A stretch of DNA of 64,000 nt from the NCBI RefSeq assembly GCF_015865035.1, contig NZ_JADZGI010000002.1, positions 186,001-250,000 of the forward strand, in the 5' to 3' direction. Shown here piece after piece: positions 51,618-60,387 of this stretch. Numbering within the stretch: position 1 is the stretch's first letter; the number at the start of each line of letters is the position of its first letter. The position numbers and the translations under genes are program-made. Source of the DNA: Novosphingobium aureum (GTDB lineage: Bacteria; Pseudomonadota; Alphaproteobacteria; Sphingomonadales; Sphingomonadaceae). The notes under the pieces were generated by a model that did not search any database, was not told the origin of the DNA, and was given only the letters and a program-made list of their open reading frames with translations.

Positions 51618-53408
51618 ATGCACCAAGACAATCCCGAAATGCCGCACCGAGTTGCGCTGCCCCCCCTCCCCGCAGCGACGCGACGCTGGCGATCTGCCCT
51701 GCTGGCCAGCGCAGTCCTGATCGCACTGTTCATGGCTGGAGCAGTGGCGATCCGGCCCGATGCGTTCTATCCCGGCAACCTGCTGTTCCTCGCGCGTCAT
51801 TATGCCCTCGGGCAAGACGTGCCCGTTGCAATCGGCTTCCTCGCGTCATGGCTGGCCTGCCTTTTTGCCGCATCGCGCAGCCCCTTGAGCGGCAGGCCAT
51901 CACAATCTGTGCCGATCCTGCCCAACGCGCTGCTCGCTTTTGGCCTGCTCGCCATGGTGCTGGGCTGCTGGTGGCTGCGCGAAACCATCCTGTTCGATTT
52001 CGACCTCAGCCGCGACGAACAAATGGCGCGCTTCGACGCCGCGATACTTGCTGGCGGTCAGCTCTTCGCCCCGGCTCCCTCGGACTGGCAAACCTTCCAC
52101 GATGCGCTCAACACACTGTTCATACTGCCTGTTCCCGGTCACGGAGCCTGGGTGTCCAACTACCTGCCGGGCAACGCCGCACTGCTCGCACTGGGCTCAG
52201 TGCTCTTGCCCGCTGCCCTCGTCGCGCCGCTGCTCACGGGAATTGCAGGGCTATCGCTATGGTCGATCACCGCGCGACTATGGCCGGAAAGTGCGGCCAC
52301 CCGCAGCGTCGTTCTCTTGCTCTTCGCCGGTTCGGCGCAAGTCTGGCTGACCGCGACGACCACCTTCGCGATGAGCGCACATCTCGCCTGCAACGGCGTG
52401 TGGCTGGCATTGTTCTTGCGCGACCGGCCATGGGCCCATGCCATGGCGATGGTAACCGCGCTGCTCGCCACCGGCCTGCACCAGCCGCTGTTCCACCCGC
52501 TTTTTGCCGGGCCGGTGTTGCTGACAACTTTGCTACAGAAACGCTATCGCCTCTTCGGCGCCTACACGCTGGCCTATGGAGCCATCGGCCTGTTCTGGCT
52601 GGCATGGCCGGGCTGGGTGGCTGGGCTTGCGGCCAGTTCTGCCGCCGGGGCAGGCCCCGCAATCACCGCAGGCGAGCCCGTCACGTTCTTCGAGCGGCTC
52701 GATTCGATCCTGCGCGTACCGCACCCGACCTCGCTGTGGATCGAAGCTGCAAATGCGTTGCGCTTCGTCAGCTGGCAGCATGTCCTCGCACTGCCGCTCG
52801 CCATTTTGGGAAGCTGCGTTGCATGGCGTCGTCGCGAAGCGCTGCCGATTGCCCTCGCAACGGGTATCCTTGCCCTTTTCCTCGTGATGACGCTGCTCCT
52901 GCCCTTGCAGGGCCATGGCTACGGCTATCGCTACGCGCATGGCCTGATCCCCAGTCTCTGCCTGCTCGGTGGGTATGGATGGAACTGGCTGGAGGGCCGC
53001 AAGGCCGCGCCGCCGCGCGCCATCGTGCTCGCGAGCCTCGCCTCCTTGTGCATCCTGCTGCCGGTGCGGGTGGTCATGGCGCAGCAGTTCCTCGCCCCGC
53101 TCGCCGCGCTCGACCGCAAGGTTGCACAAGCGGGCAGCGATATCGTCGTGGTCGAGGACGAGGGCCTGCTGTTCGGCGACAACCTCGTGATCAACCGATC
53201 CGACCTGTCGAACCGCCCGGTCCGCCTGCTCGCCAGCAAGCTCTCGCCGCGCGACATTACCCGGCTGTGCAACGACCACCGGATCGCTTTCGTCGATGCA
53301 CGCCAGATGACCGAAGCGCGCGCCCTTTATGGCCATGCCGCCCTTCCCTCGCCCGGAGAGCACATGGCCTCGCTTGTCGAGACCGCGCGATTGCACTGCA
53401 AGCTCTAG
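51618..53408 (+). CDS. Polytopic membrane protein, putative GT39/GT-C-type glycosyltransferase
   Basis: The 596-residue protein has 11-13 helices and a C-terminal soluble part (about 500-596). FDFDLSRDEQMARFDAAILAG in the first large loop carries the DE-type acidic pair seen in GT39-like transferases. It diverges from the other large protein, separated by 238 bases with no further gene. The pair may move sugars onto surface polymers. I cannot assign a substrate. The ATG follows GGGACG. Confidence 0.65.
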   Translation: MHQDNPEMPHRVALPPLPAATRRWRSALLASAVLIALFMAGAVAIRPDAFYPGNLLFLARHYALGQDVPVAIGFLASWLACLFAASRSPLSGRPSQSVPILPNALLAFGLLAMVLGCWWLRETILFDFDLSRDEQMARFDAAILAGGQLFAPAPSDWQTFHDALNTLFILPVPGHGAWVSNYLPGNAALLALGSVLLPAALVAPLLTGIAGLSLWSITARLWPESAATRSVVLLLFAGSAQVWLTATTTFAMSAHLACNGVWLALFLRDRPWAHAMAMVTALLATGLHQPLFHPLFAGPVLLTTLLQKRYRLFGAYTLAYGAIGLFWLAWPGWVAGLAASSAAGAGPAITAGEPVTFFERLDSILRVPHPTSLWIEAANALRFVSWQHVLALPLAILGSCVAWRRREALPIALATGILALFLVMTLLLPLQGHGYGYRYAHGLIPSLCLLGGYGWNWLEGRKAAPPRAIVLASLASLCILLPVRVVMAQQFLAPLAALDRKVAQAGSDIVVVEDEGLLFGDNLVINRSDLSNRPVRLLASKLSPRDITRLCNDHRIAFVDARQMTEARALYGHAALPSPGEHMASLVETARLHCKL

Positions 53409-53418
53409 GCTAGAAGGT

Positions 53419-54321
53419 CTAGCCGGGAACGGTCTTGCAGATCGCACGCAGGATCGTGACCAGCGCCAGTTCCGCCTGCGTCAGGCGCGCCTCGGGTCGG
53501 CGGAACAGGCCGGTCGGTCGCTCGTAGCGCGAAAGCCCGAGGTCGAGCGCGACCAGTCGACCGCTGTCGATCTCCTGCGCAAAACTGCTGCGGTCGCCAA
53601 GCGAAACGAAGGGGCCGGCGAGCAGGCATCCCTTGACCAACCCGAGCGATGAAGTCTGCAAGGCGATCGGCGGCGCGGGCAGGTCGCATTCCTCGAACAT
53701 GCGTCGCCAGCCGCTCTCGAGCACCGGATGTTCGGGCACGATCCAGCGCGCCCCGGCAAGGTCCGTCAGGCTGGTTCGCCCTTGCCGGGCAAGCGGATGA
53801 TCCGCGCGCATGATCACCCCGGCGCTTTCCATCGCCAGCTGCTCGAAGACGAGCTCGCCGATATCGAGGCCGGGCGCCCTCGCCGCGAACACGAGGTTGA
53901 CCTGCCCTGCGCGCAAGGCTTCCAGCATGTCGGCCAGCGCCCCTTCGCGCACAGCCATGCGTACTTGCGGATGGCTGTGCGCCATGCGCGAGAGGGCCTC
54001 GGGAATGCGCTGCATGGCAAAGGCGGCATCGCAGCCGATCACCACCGTCTGCGCCGCTCGCCCACTCAGCGCCTGCACTGCCGCCAGCGCGCGATCGCGC
54101 TCGGCGATGATAAGCTGCGCACGCGGCAGCAGCTCGCGCCCGGCGCCGGTCAAGGATATCCCGCGCGCGCCACGTTCGAACAGTGCCTGTTCAAGTCCGG
54201 CCTCGAGCAGCTGGATGCTGCGCGTGAGAGAGGGCTGCGAGACCGCGAGGGCCTCGGCAGCGCGGTTGAAACTGCCGCTGAGTGCCACGGCCACGAAACG
54301 CTCAAGCTGCCTGATATCCAC
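53419..54321 (-). CDS. LysR-family transcriptional regulator
   Basis: The 300-residue regulator starts with GTG at 54321, with GAAGG six bases upstream; the ATG at 54360 adds residues outside the family. The HTH begins DIRQLERFVAVALSGSFNRAA. It diverges from the LLM monooxygenase gene, so control of that operon is likely. TTATTGCATAA in the gap is a small palindrome that could be part of its site. Effector unknown. Confidence 0.88.
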   Translation of the reverse strand: MDIRQLERFVAVALSGSFNRAAEALAVSQPSLTRSIQLLEAGLEQALFERGARGISLTGAGRELLPRAQLIIAERDRALAAVQALSGRAAQTVVIGCDAAFAMQRIPEALSRMAHSHPQVRMAVREGALADMLEALRAGQVNLVFAARAPGLDIGELVFEQLAMESAGVIMRADHPLARQGRTSLTDLAGARWIVPEHPVLESGWRRMFEECDLPAPPIALQTSSLGLVKGCLLAGPFVSLGDRSSFAQEIDSGRLVALDLGLSRYERPTGLFRRPEARLTQAELALVTILRAICKTVPG

Positions 54322-54456
54322 GCCTCGCCTTCCTTCGCCCGCTGACCGGCCCCAGTCCAAGCTATCAACTTATTGCATAACACTACGCAAGTTTCGTCTG
54401 GAAAAGCTATCGCACTGTGACACCGTCAAAGCCAACAGCATTTCCAGGAGATATCC

Positions 54457-55590
54457 GTGAGCACAGCGCCCGAGAGCGACCTCGAGATCGTCGGCATCGT
54501 CAACCACCGCGGCGGTGCGGTCGGTGAAGCCCCCAGGGGGCCCGACTTCGATCCCGAACACATCCGCCGCTCGGCACTCTCGCAGGAGGCTGCAGGCTAC
54601 GACCGCGTGCTGATCGCCAATGCCGCGACCATGCCCGAGAGCTTTGCCACCGGGGCCTACCTTTCGGGCATCACGCAAAAGCTCGGCTTCATGATGGCGC
54701 ATCGTCCCGGTCCGGTGATGCCGACTTATGCAGCGCGCCATCTCGCGACACTCGATCGCCTCAGTCAGGGGCGCGCCGCAGTCCACGTGATCGCCGGGGC
54801 CGACGACCGCGAGGTACAGGCCGACGGCGCCTTCAACACCAAGGAAGAACGCTACCGCATCGCCGCCGAATATGTCGAGGTGATGCGCAAGGTCTGGTCC
54901 TCGCCGGAACCGTTCGACTTTGACGGCGAATTCTACCGCTTCCGCGATGCCTTCGCGATGGTGCGGCCCGAGGGCGGCGCCATGCCGGTCTACTGGGGCG
55001 GGACCTCGGACCTCGCACTCGATCTGTGCGGCAAGGTCGCCGACGTCTACGCGCAGGGCGGCGACACTTTCGCAGGCGCTGGCGAGCTCGCGGCCAAGGC
55101 CCATGCCGCAGCCGCGCGCCATGGCCGCGAGGTCAAGGTGCTGATGACCATGGTCATCCTGCTCGGCGAAACCGAGGACGAGGCCTGGGCGCGCGCGGGC
55201 GCGCTCTACGACAAGGTCACCGGCCAGATCGCGGGCGGCGCGCAAGGGATCGTCATGGGCAAGCACGACAAGCAGGGCGACAAGGCCGCAGCCGGTGCCT
55301 TCCAGCGCATGCAGGCACAGGCCGAGCAGGGCGACCGGCTCGACCGCTGCCTGTGGACCGGGCTCAACAAGGCCTACCAGGGGCGCGGCAACAATTCGGT
55401 GCTGGTCGGCACGCCGCAGCAGGTGGCCGACAGCCTGATGGAATACCGGCGCCTCGGCATCACGCGCTTCCTCCTGCGCAGCCCCGATCAGGACGCCGAC
55501 GCCGCACGCATCGGCGGCGAGCTGGTACCCGAGCTGAAAGCGCAGATGGCAGCGCTGGCCTCTGCCGCGACGGCAGGCGCACCGGCATGA
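54457..55590 (+). CDS. LLM-class flavin-dependent monooxygenase, SsuD-like
   Basis: The 377-residue TIM-barrel protein belongs to the bacterial luciferase-like family near alkanesulfonate monooxygenase SsuD. FMMAHRPGPVMPTYAARHLATLDRLSQGR with the following HVIAGADD is the family core, and VYWGGTSDLA lies further on. Such enzymes use reduced FMN and O2 to oxidise sulfonates, nitrilotriacetate and others. GTG 54457 follows AGGAG by six bases. No flavin reductase gene is in the operon. The four-base overlap with a nitrilase-fold gene makes a two-gene unit under the divergent LysR gene. Confidence 0.88.
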   Translation: MSTAPESDLEIVGIVNHRGGAVGEAPRGPDFDPEHIRRSALSQEAAGYDRVLIANAATMPESFATGAYLSGITQKLGFMMAHRPGPVMPTYAARHLATLDRLSQGRAAVHVIAGADDREVQADGAFNTKEERYRIAAEYVEVMRKVWSSPEPFDFDGEFYRFRDAFAMVRPEGGAMPVYWGGTSDLALDLCGKVADVYAQGGDTFAGAGELAAKAHAAAARHGREVKVLMTMVILLGETEDEAWARAGALYDKVTGQIAGGAQGIVMGKHDKQGDKAAAGAFQRMQAQAEQGDRLDRCLWTGLNKAYQGRGNNSVLVGTPQQVADSLMEYRRLGITRFLLRSPDQDADAARIGGELVPELKAQMAALASAATAGAPA

Positions 55591-56648
55591 ACGAGATGAG
55601 CGCCCTGCCCTCTTCAGGCGATAATCCGCCGCCCGGCCCTTACACCCTTGCCTTGTGCCGTCCGCCGACGATGAGCGTGTTCGACCAGACCGGCTGGCCG
55701 CGCCGCGAGGTGCTCGATGCCAATATCGCGATCATGGCCGACCATGTCAGGCAGGCTGCCGAGGAACATGGCGCGCGCCTGGTGGTCTTTCCCCAGTTCG
55801 CGCTGACGGGCTATTCGCCGCTCGGCCCCGAGGCCTGGGCAGGCGCCTGCGTGCGCTTCCCCGGCCCCGAGATGGAGCGACTGGGCGAAGCGGCGCGCAA
55901 GGCAGGCGCCTATGTCGCGGTGCAGGTCGCCGAGGCCCACGACGCTTTCCCGGGGCGCTACTTCCTCTCCACCGCGATCCTGACGCCCGATGGCGGGATC
56001 GGCCTTGCCTATCGCAAGAACTACTCGCTCTCGGTGCGCACCAGCCCGGTCGACGTCTTCGACCGCTTCGTCGAGACCTTCGGCCACGATGCCTTCCTGC
56101 CCGTCCTCGATACCGAGCTGGGCTGCCTTGGCGTGACCATCGGTGCCGAGCCACACTGGCCCGAGCCGATCCGGGCAATGGCGCTGAAGGGCGCCGAGGT
56201 GATCCTCAACCCGATAGCCGCGCTTCAGGGGATCGACTATCTTGAGCGCCCCGGCGCCGACATCGTTCGACCCGTGCGCGCCTTCGAGAACGTCGCCTAT
56301 TTCGCGACCAGCAACATCGCGGGCGGTGCGGTCGCATCGCAGGCCTGGGACTACGAGGGCCGCGCCATCGGCGAGAGCGCGCGGAGCAGTCAGGACAGCG
56401 CCGGCCACCCGGTCTTCACGCTAGCGCGCATCGACATCGCGGCGCTGCGTGCAGCGCGCATGCGCCCTGCGGGCAACCTTCTGGTCAACATCCAGCCACA
56501 GATCCAGGAAGACCCGCGCGCCCTGCCGCTATGGCCGAGCAACACCTTCCCCGAGGCCCAGCCCGAAGGCTTCGACGCGCTCATCGAGATGGAGCAGCGT
56601 GTCTGGCGAGGCCTCGTCGCGCGCGGACGCGGCAAGGTCGGGGTCTAG
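55587..56648 (+). CDS. Nitrilase-superfamily protein lacking catalytic Glu and Cys
   Basis: The 353-residue protein has the carbon-nitrogen hydrolase fold, yet two of the three catalytic residues are absent. The usual Glu is Q70 in VVFPQFALTGY, and the usual Cys is replaced by G186 in VTIGAEPHWPE. The Lys is kept (K144 in YRKNY). So it is unlikely to be a standard nitrilase or amidase and may be a pseudoenzyme that binds ligand or the partner protein. The ATG overlaps the LLM monooxygenase stop by four bases (ATGA), so they are made together. The fold assignment is firm; the role is unknown. Confidence 0.85.
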   Translation: MNEMSALPSSGDNPPPGPYTLALCRPPTMSVFDQTGWPRREVLDANIAIMADHVRQAAEEHGARLVVFPQFALTGYSPLGPEAWAGACVRFPGPEMERLGEAARKAGAYVAVQVAEAHDAFPGRYFLSTAILTPDGGIGLAYRKNYSLSVRTSPVDVFDRFVETFGHDAFLPVLDTELGCLGVTIGAEPHWPEPIRAMALKGAEVILNPIAALQGIDYLERPGADIVRPVRAFENVAYFATSNIAGGAVASQAWDYEGRAIGESARSSQDSAGHPVFTLARIDIAALRAARMRPAGNLLVNIQPQIQEDPRALPLWPSNTFPEAQPEGFDALIEMEQRVWRGLVARGRGKVGV

Positions 56649-56756
56649 GGGGGCGTGGACAAAATCGAATGTCCGGTTTGCCCCTAGTCGGCCATTCGAT
56701 GCTGGCATTCATTTTTCAGATTGCGGCCGCTCTGATCGATATGTCAGGTTCCGCCC

Positions 56757-57161
56757 ATGATACGCTATCATCCCATTGATATTGGTTTTCCAGTCGCAAG
56801 CGTCGACAGCGACCTTGTGTGTTTTCACTGGCAGAACATGGCCGCTGATTTTGTAATCCCCGGTGATGAAAATCATCTGCTGCGGATCAGCTTCGATAGC
56901 GATGCCATCGTTCGGATATTAGATGAGATGCCTCTTAGCACCGAAAGCGATCCAGCAACATGGGAGGGCCTAGTTCCCTATCATTTCGCATACAGAGTTG
57001 AAGGGGCTGCGTTCGTAGAGCAACAATCGCCGAGTTGGCGCGAAATCGTCGGGCCAGTCACACACTTCCAGTTCGTAACTGGAAGCGCCTGTCTGGACGT
57101 CCTAACACCGGGAACGCCGACCTTTGCTTTAATCCCTGACACTCAAGCAACGTCCAGTTAA
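56757..57161 (+). CDS. Hypothetical protein, lower GC than neighbours
   Basis: The 134-residue protein has no signal peptide or membrane helix. I recognise no family. Its codon use is visibly more AT-rich than its neighbours, for example ATACGCTATCATCCC at the start, which points to recent transfer. The ribosome site is weak (AGGTT). It stands alone between the nitrilase-fold gene and the efflux operon, with about 110 bases before it and 80 after. It could be a stray cargo or immunity-type gene. Confidence 0.5.
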   Translation: MIRYHPIDIGFPVASVDSDLVCFHWQNMAADFVIPGDENHLLRISFDSDAIVRILDEMPLSTESDPATWEGLVPYHFAYRVEGAAFVEQQSPSWREIVGPVTHFQFVTGSACLDVLTPGTPTFALIPDTQATSS

Positions 57162-57243
57162 GAGGCTTCAGTGCTCGAAAGTCGACAGCCTGCTTCCCAC
57201 CCAAGTCGGTCGCTCGGGTCACTGCCGAATTTGTCCAAGCAAC

Positions 57244-58791
57244 CTAGCCCCCAGCCTTTCTTTCCTGCCGGGCCACCCCGGCCTGCGCAGAGCCCGCCCC
57301 CGGATCGCTCCAGCCGAGCCCGAGCGCCTTGTTGACCGCGATGTAGTCGATCGTCAGCTGCGCCTTGGCCTGCGCGACCGAAGTCGCCGCCGAGAGCGCC
57401 TGACGCTCGATGTCGAGCTGGTCGATCAGGCTGGAGGTCCCCGCCTGGAAACGCTGGCGGTTGAGCCGCGAGGCCTCGTCCGCGCTGCGCTGCGAGGCGA
57501 CCAGCCCGGCAAGCTGGCGGCGCGTGGCACCGAAGCGCGCCAGGCTGTCCTCGGCATCCTGCAGGGCTTCGAGCACGCTCTGGCGATACTGCGCGGCTGC
57601 TGCATCGCGCCGGGCCTCGGCCTGATCGACCACCGAACGGCCCTTGCCGAAATCGAGCAGCGGCCAGCTGATCTGCGGCATCAGCAGCGCAGCGAGGTTG
57701 TCCGGGTCGAGCACGTCGCCCGGGCTCGTCCCGCCAAGGCCGAGGATGCCCATGAACGAGATGCCGGGCATGCGCTGCGCCTCGGCGCTGCCGATGCCTG
57801 CGGTGCCTGCCGCCAGCCCGCGCTCTGCGGCGCGCACGTCGGGGCGGTGAGCGATGAGCATTGCCGGATCGCCGATCGGCACCGAGGCCGGAGGCAGCGG
57901 GACGGGTACGCCTTTGCCCGAGCCCTCGCTCGCGCCCGCCTCAAGCCGCGCATCGAGTTCGCCCGGCACGCGCCCGGTCAGGACCGCGAGCGCATCCTTG
58001 TAGATCGCCTCCTGCGCATCGAGCGGCACGGCCTGTGCCTCGGTCGAGGCAAGTTCGCCCTGCAGGCGCTCGACCTCGAGCTGCGAGGCGGTTCCGGCAG
58101 CGAGACGCTGGCGCGTCAGTTCGAGCGAGCGGCGCTGAAGCGCGATCGAGGCGCGGTTGAGCCGCAGGCGTTCCTGCACGTCACGCAAGTTTACATAGGA
58201 CTGCGCGACCTGCGCGCTCAGCGAGACCTGCGCATCGGCGAGCTCCGCCTCACGCTGGCCGAGCGTCGCTTGCGAGGCCTCGATGCCGCGGCGCTTGGCG
58301 CCGAACAGGTCGGGCTCCCAGGAGGCGTTCGCGCCGATATTGTAGAAGTCTAGCGCAGAGCTCCCGCCCGAAGAGCCGCTCTCGCCGCCACTGTCCGAAC
58401 TTTCGGACGACGAACCGCCGATCCCGGACCCGGGCAAAACCGCGTGCACGTAAAGCGCATTGGGCGAGATCGAGGGATAGAGCCCCGACTTGCCCTCGGC
58501 GAGCTTGCCGCGCGCCTCGCGGATGCGCGCCTCGGCGGCCTCGATCGTCGGGCTGCCCGCAAGCGCCTCGTCGACGAGCGCGGTGAGCAGCGGATCGTCG
58601 AGGCTCTCCCACCAGCGAGCAAGCCCCGGCGCGGCGGCGAACGCCGGGTCGCTGGCGCGCGCGAAGTGGCCGCGCGTCGTGGCGGCGGAAGCGACCTCGG
58701 GCGGGCCGTCATAGTCAGGGCCGACGGCGCAGCCGGCAAGCGCGGTTATCGCCAGCAAGGAGCCGGCAAGGCGCAAAGTTCGCGCATTCAT
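57244..58791 (-). CDS. NodT-family outer-membrane efflux lipoprotein
   Basis: The 515-residue protein is a TolC-like RND/MFS outer-membrane factor with lipobox ALAGC (C21). Two OEP domains with long coiled-coil stretches follow: RLRLNRASIALQRRSLELT in the first half and RSVVDQAEARRDAAAAQYRQ in the second. A glycine/serine-rich insertion lies near 120-145. It comes last in an operon after the EmrA- and EmrB-like genes, and its ATG overlaps the EmrB-like stop. It should form the outer channel of the pump. Confidence 0.9.
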   Translation of the reverse strand: MNARTLRLAGSLLAITALAGCAVGPDYDGPPEVASAATTRGHFARASDPAFAAAPGLARWWESLDDPLLTALVDEALAGSPTIEAAEARIREARGKLAEGKSGLYPSISPNALYVHAVLPGSGIGGSSSESSDSGGESGSSGGSSALDFYNIGANASWEPDLFGAKRRGIEASQATLGQREAELADAQVSLSAQVAQSYVNLRDVQERLRLNRASIALQRRSLELTRQRLAAGTASQLEVERLQGELASTEAQAVPLDAQEAIYKDALAVLTGRVPGELDARLEAGASEGSGKGVPVPLPPASVPIGDPAMLIAHRPDVRAAERGLAAGTAGIGSAEAQRMPGISFMGILGLGGTSPGDVLDPDNLAALLMPQISWPLLDFGKGRSVVDQAEARRDAAAAQYRQSVLEALQDAEDSLARFGATRRQLAGLVASQRSADEASRLNRQRFQAGTSSLIDQLDIERQALSAATSVAQAKAQLTIDYIAVNKALGLGWSDPGAGSAQAGVARQERKAGG

Positions 58792-60386
58792 CAGTGCATC
58801 GCTCCCATCGAGGCATTGCTGGGCAAGGGGCGCAGAAACAGCACCAGCGGCAGGACGCAGACCGTCACCATGCTCATCGCAAAGAAGATATCGTTGTAAG
58901 TCATGACCAGCGCCTGCCCCTGTATCTGCTGGCCGATAAGGCGCAGCGCAGCCTGTGGATCACCGATCATCCGTCCAAGGCCGCCGATGTAGTCCTGCAC
59001 CGCCGGGTCGTTGGCATGCAGCGTCTCCTCGATCCGGCGCGAGTGGAACCACAGCCGGTTCTCCTGCAGCACCGAGATGCCTGCGAGTGCGAAACTGCCG
59101 CCGAGGTTACGCATGGCATTGAACAGGCCCGAGGCATCGGCAGCGTCCTCGGGCGGGACCGACTGGACGCAGGCCTGGCTCAGGAACAGCATGCACAAGA
59201 TCTGACCGACACCGCGCAGCAACTGCGATTCGGTGAACTGCTCGCCGGTCGCCTGGATCGTCAGGCTTGTCTCGAGCCAGGCCGAGATACCCATCACCGC
59301 CATCCCGAAGCCGACCGCGAGCCGGATATCGACGCGGCGGATGAGAAAGGGAACGAAGGGCATCATCAGGATCGAGGGAATGCCCGAGAGCAGCACCACC
59401 TTGCCCGACTGCAGTGCGTTGTAGTCGGCAATCGCAGCGAGAAACTGCGGGATCGCATAAGATGTTCCGTATAGCACGACGCCCAGCGCGATACCCATCG
59501 TCGCGACCGCTCCGAACTGCCGGTCGAGCAGCAGCGAGAGCTTGATGACAGGGCGCTTGGCCGTAACCTGCCCGTAGAAGAGCAGGCCGAATCCCAGCAC
59601 GCTGAGCGCCGCCATCTGCTGGATCAGCGTCGAGGCGAACCACTCCTCGCGCGTGCCCTCCTCGAGAAACACGGTCAGGCCGCCCAGCCCCAGCGCGAGT
59701 CCTGCAATGCCGAACCAGTCGGCCTCGCGGATGAGGTGCAGGCGCGACTTCTCGCTCGGCAGGCCGACGAGCAGCAGCGTGATCAGCACTGCCGAGACCG
59801 GCACGTTGAGGAAGAAGGCATAGTGCCACGAGACGTTCTCGGTCAGCCAGCCACCCACCAGCGGGCCGAGCAGCGGCCCGAGGATGGCGACGATGCCGAA
59901 AGCGGCGGTGCCGATCGACTGCTGGTGACGTGGCAGCCGCTGGGCGATGATCGTCTGCGCCGTCGGGATCAGGGCGCCCCCGGTGAAGCCCTGCCCGACA
60001 CGCCCGATAATCATCATCGAAAGACTCGTCGAAAGCCCGCAGATCACCGAGAACCCGGTAAACAGCGAGACCATGATCAGCAGGAAACGGCGCAGGCCGA
60101 GCATGCGCTCGAGCCATCCCGAAAGCGGAATGATGATGATCTCGGCAACGAGGTAGGCGGTCGCCACCCAGGCGCCCTCGGTACCGGTCGCGCCCAGTTC
60201 GCCCTGGATGGTGGGCAGCGCGGAATTGACGATGGAGATGTCGAGCGTCGCCATGAGCGCGCCCATAGTTCCCGCCGCGACGGCCAGCCAGGCACCGAGG
60301 TCCGCGTTGGGCTGGCGCTGTGCAGGCGCCTTGCTACGCGAAGGACCGGCGCCCCCCCTTGCCGTCGCTGCCGGAGCACCGGCCAC
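58791..60386 (-). CDS. DHA2-type MFS multidrug efflux pump (EmrB-like)
   Basis: The 531-residue protein has about 14 helices and the DHA2 signs: ATLDISIVNSALPTI in helix 1 and LGPLLGPLVGGWLTENVSWHYAFFLNVP at helices 5-6. A proline/alanine-rich stretch of about 28 residues precedes the first helix. The start is GTG at 60386, one base after the EmrA-like stop. With the adaptor and NodT-type channel it should export hydrophobic drugs or other toxic compounds by proton antiport. Confidence 0.92.
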   Translation of the reverse strand: MAGAPAATARGGAGPSRSKAPAQRQPNADLGAWLAVAAGTMGALMATLDISIVNSALPTIQGELGATGTEGAWVATAYLVAEIIIIPLSGWLERMLGLRRFLLIMVSLFTGFSVICGLSTSLSMMIIGRVGQGFTGGALIPTAQTIIAQRLPRHQQSIGTAAFGIVAILGPLLGPLVGGWLTENVSWHYAFFLNVPVSAVLITLLLVGLPSEKSRLHLIREADWFGIAGLALGLGGLTVFLEEGTREEWFASTLIQQMAALSVLGFGLLFYGQVTAKRPVIKLSLLLDRQFGAVATMGIALGVVLYGTSYAIPQFLAAIADYNALQSGKVVLLSGIPSILMMPFVPFLIRRVDIRLAVGFGMAVMGISAWLETSLTIQATGEQFTESQLLRGVGQILCMLFLSQACVQSVPPEDAADASGLFNAMRNLGGSFALAGISVLQENRLWFHSRRIEETLHANDPAVQDYIGGLGRMIGDPQAALRLIGQQIQGQALVMTYNDIFFAMSMVTVCVLPLVLFLRPLPSNASMGAMH

Positions 60387-60387
60387 G

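Noticed and set aside
54457..56648. Reading the two-gene unit as ordinary sulfonate or nitrile use
   Set aside because: The nitrilase-fold protein lacks Glu and Cys of the triad, and no sulfonate transporter or flavin reductase gene is beside the monooxygenase.
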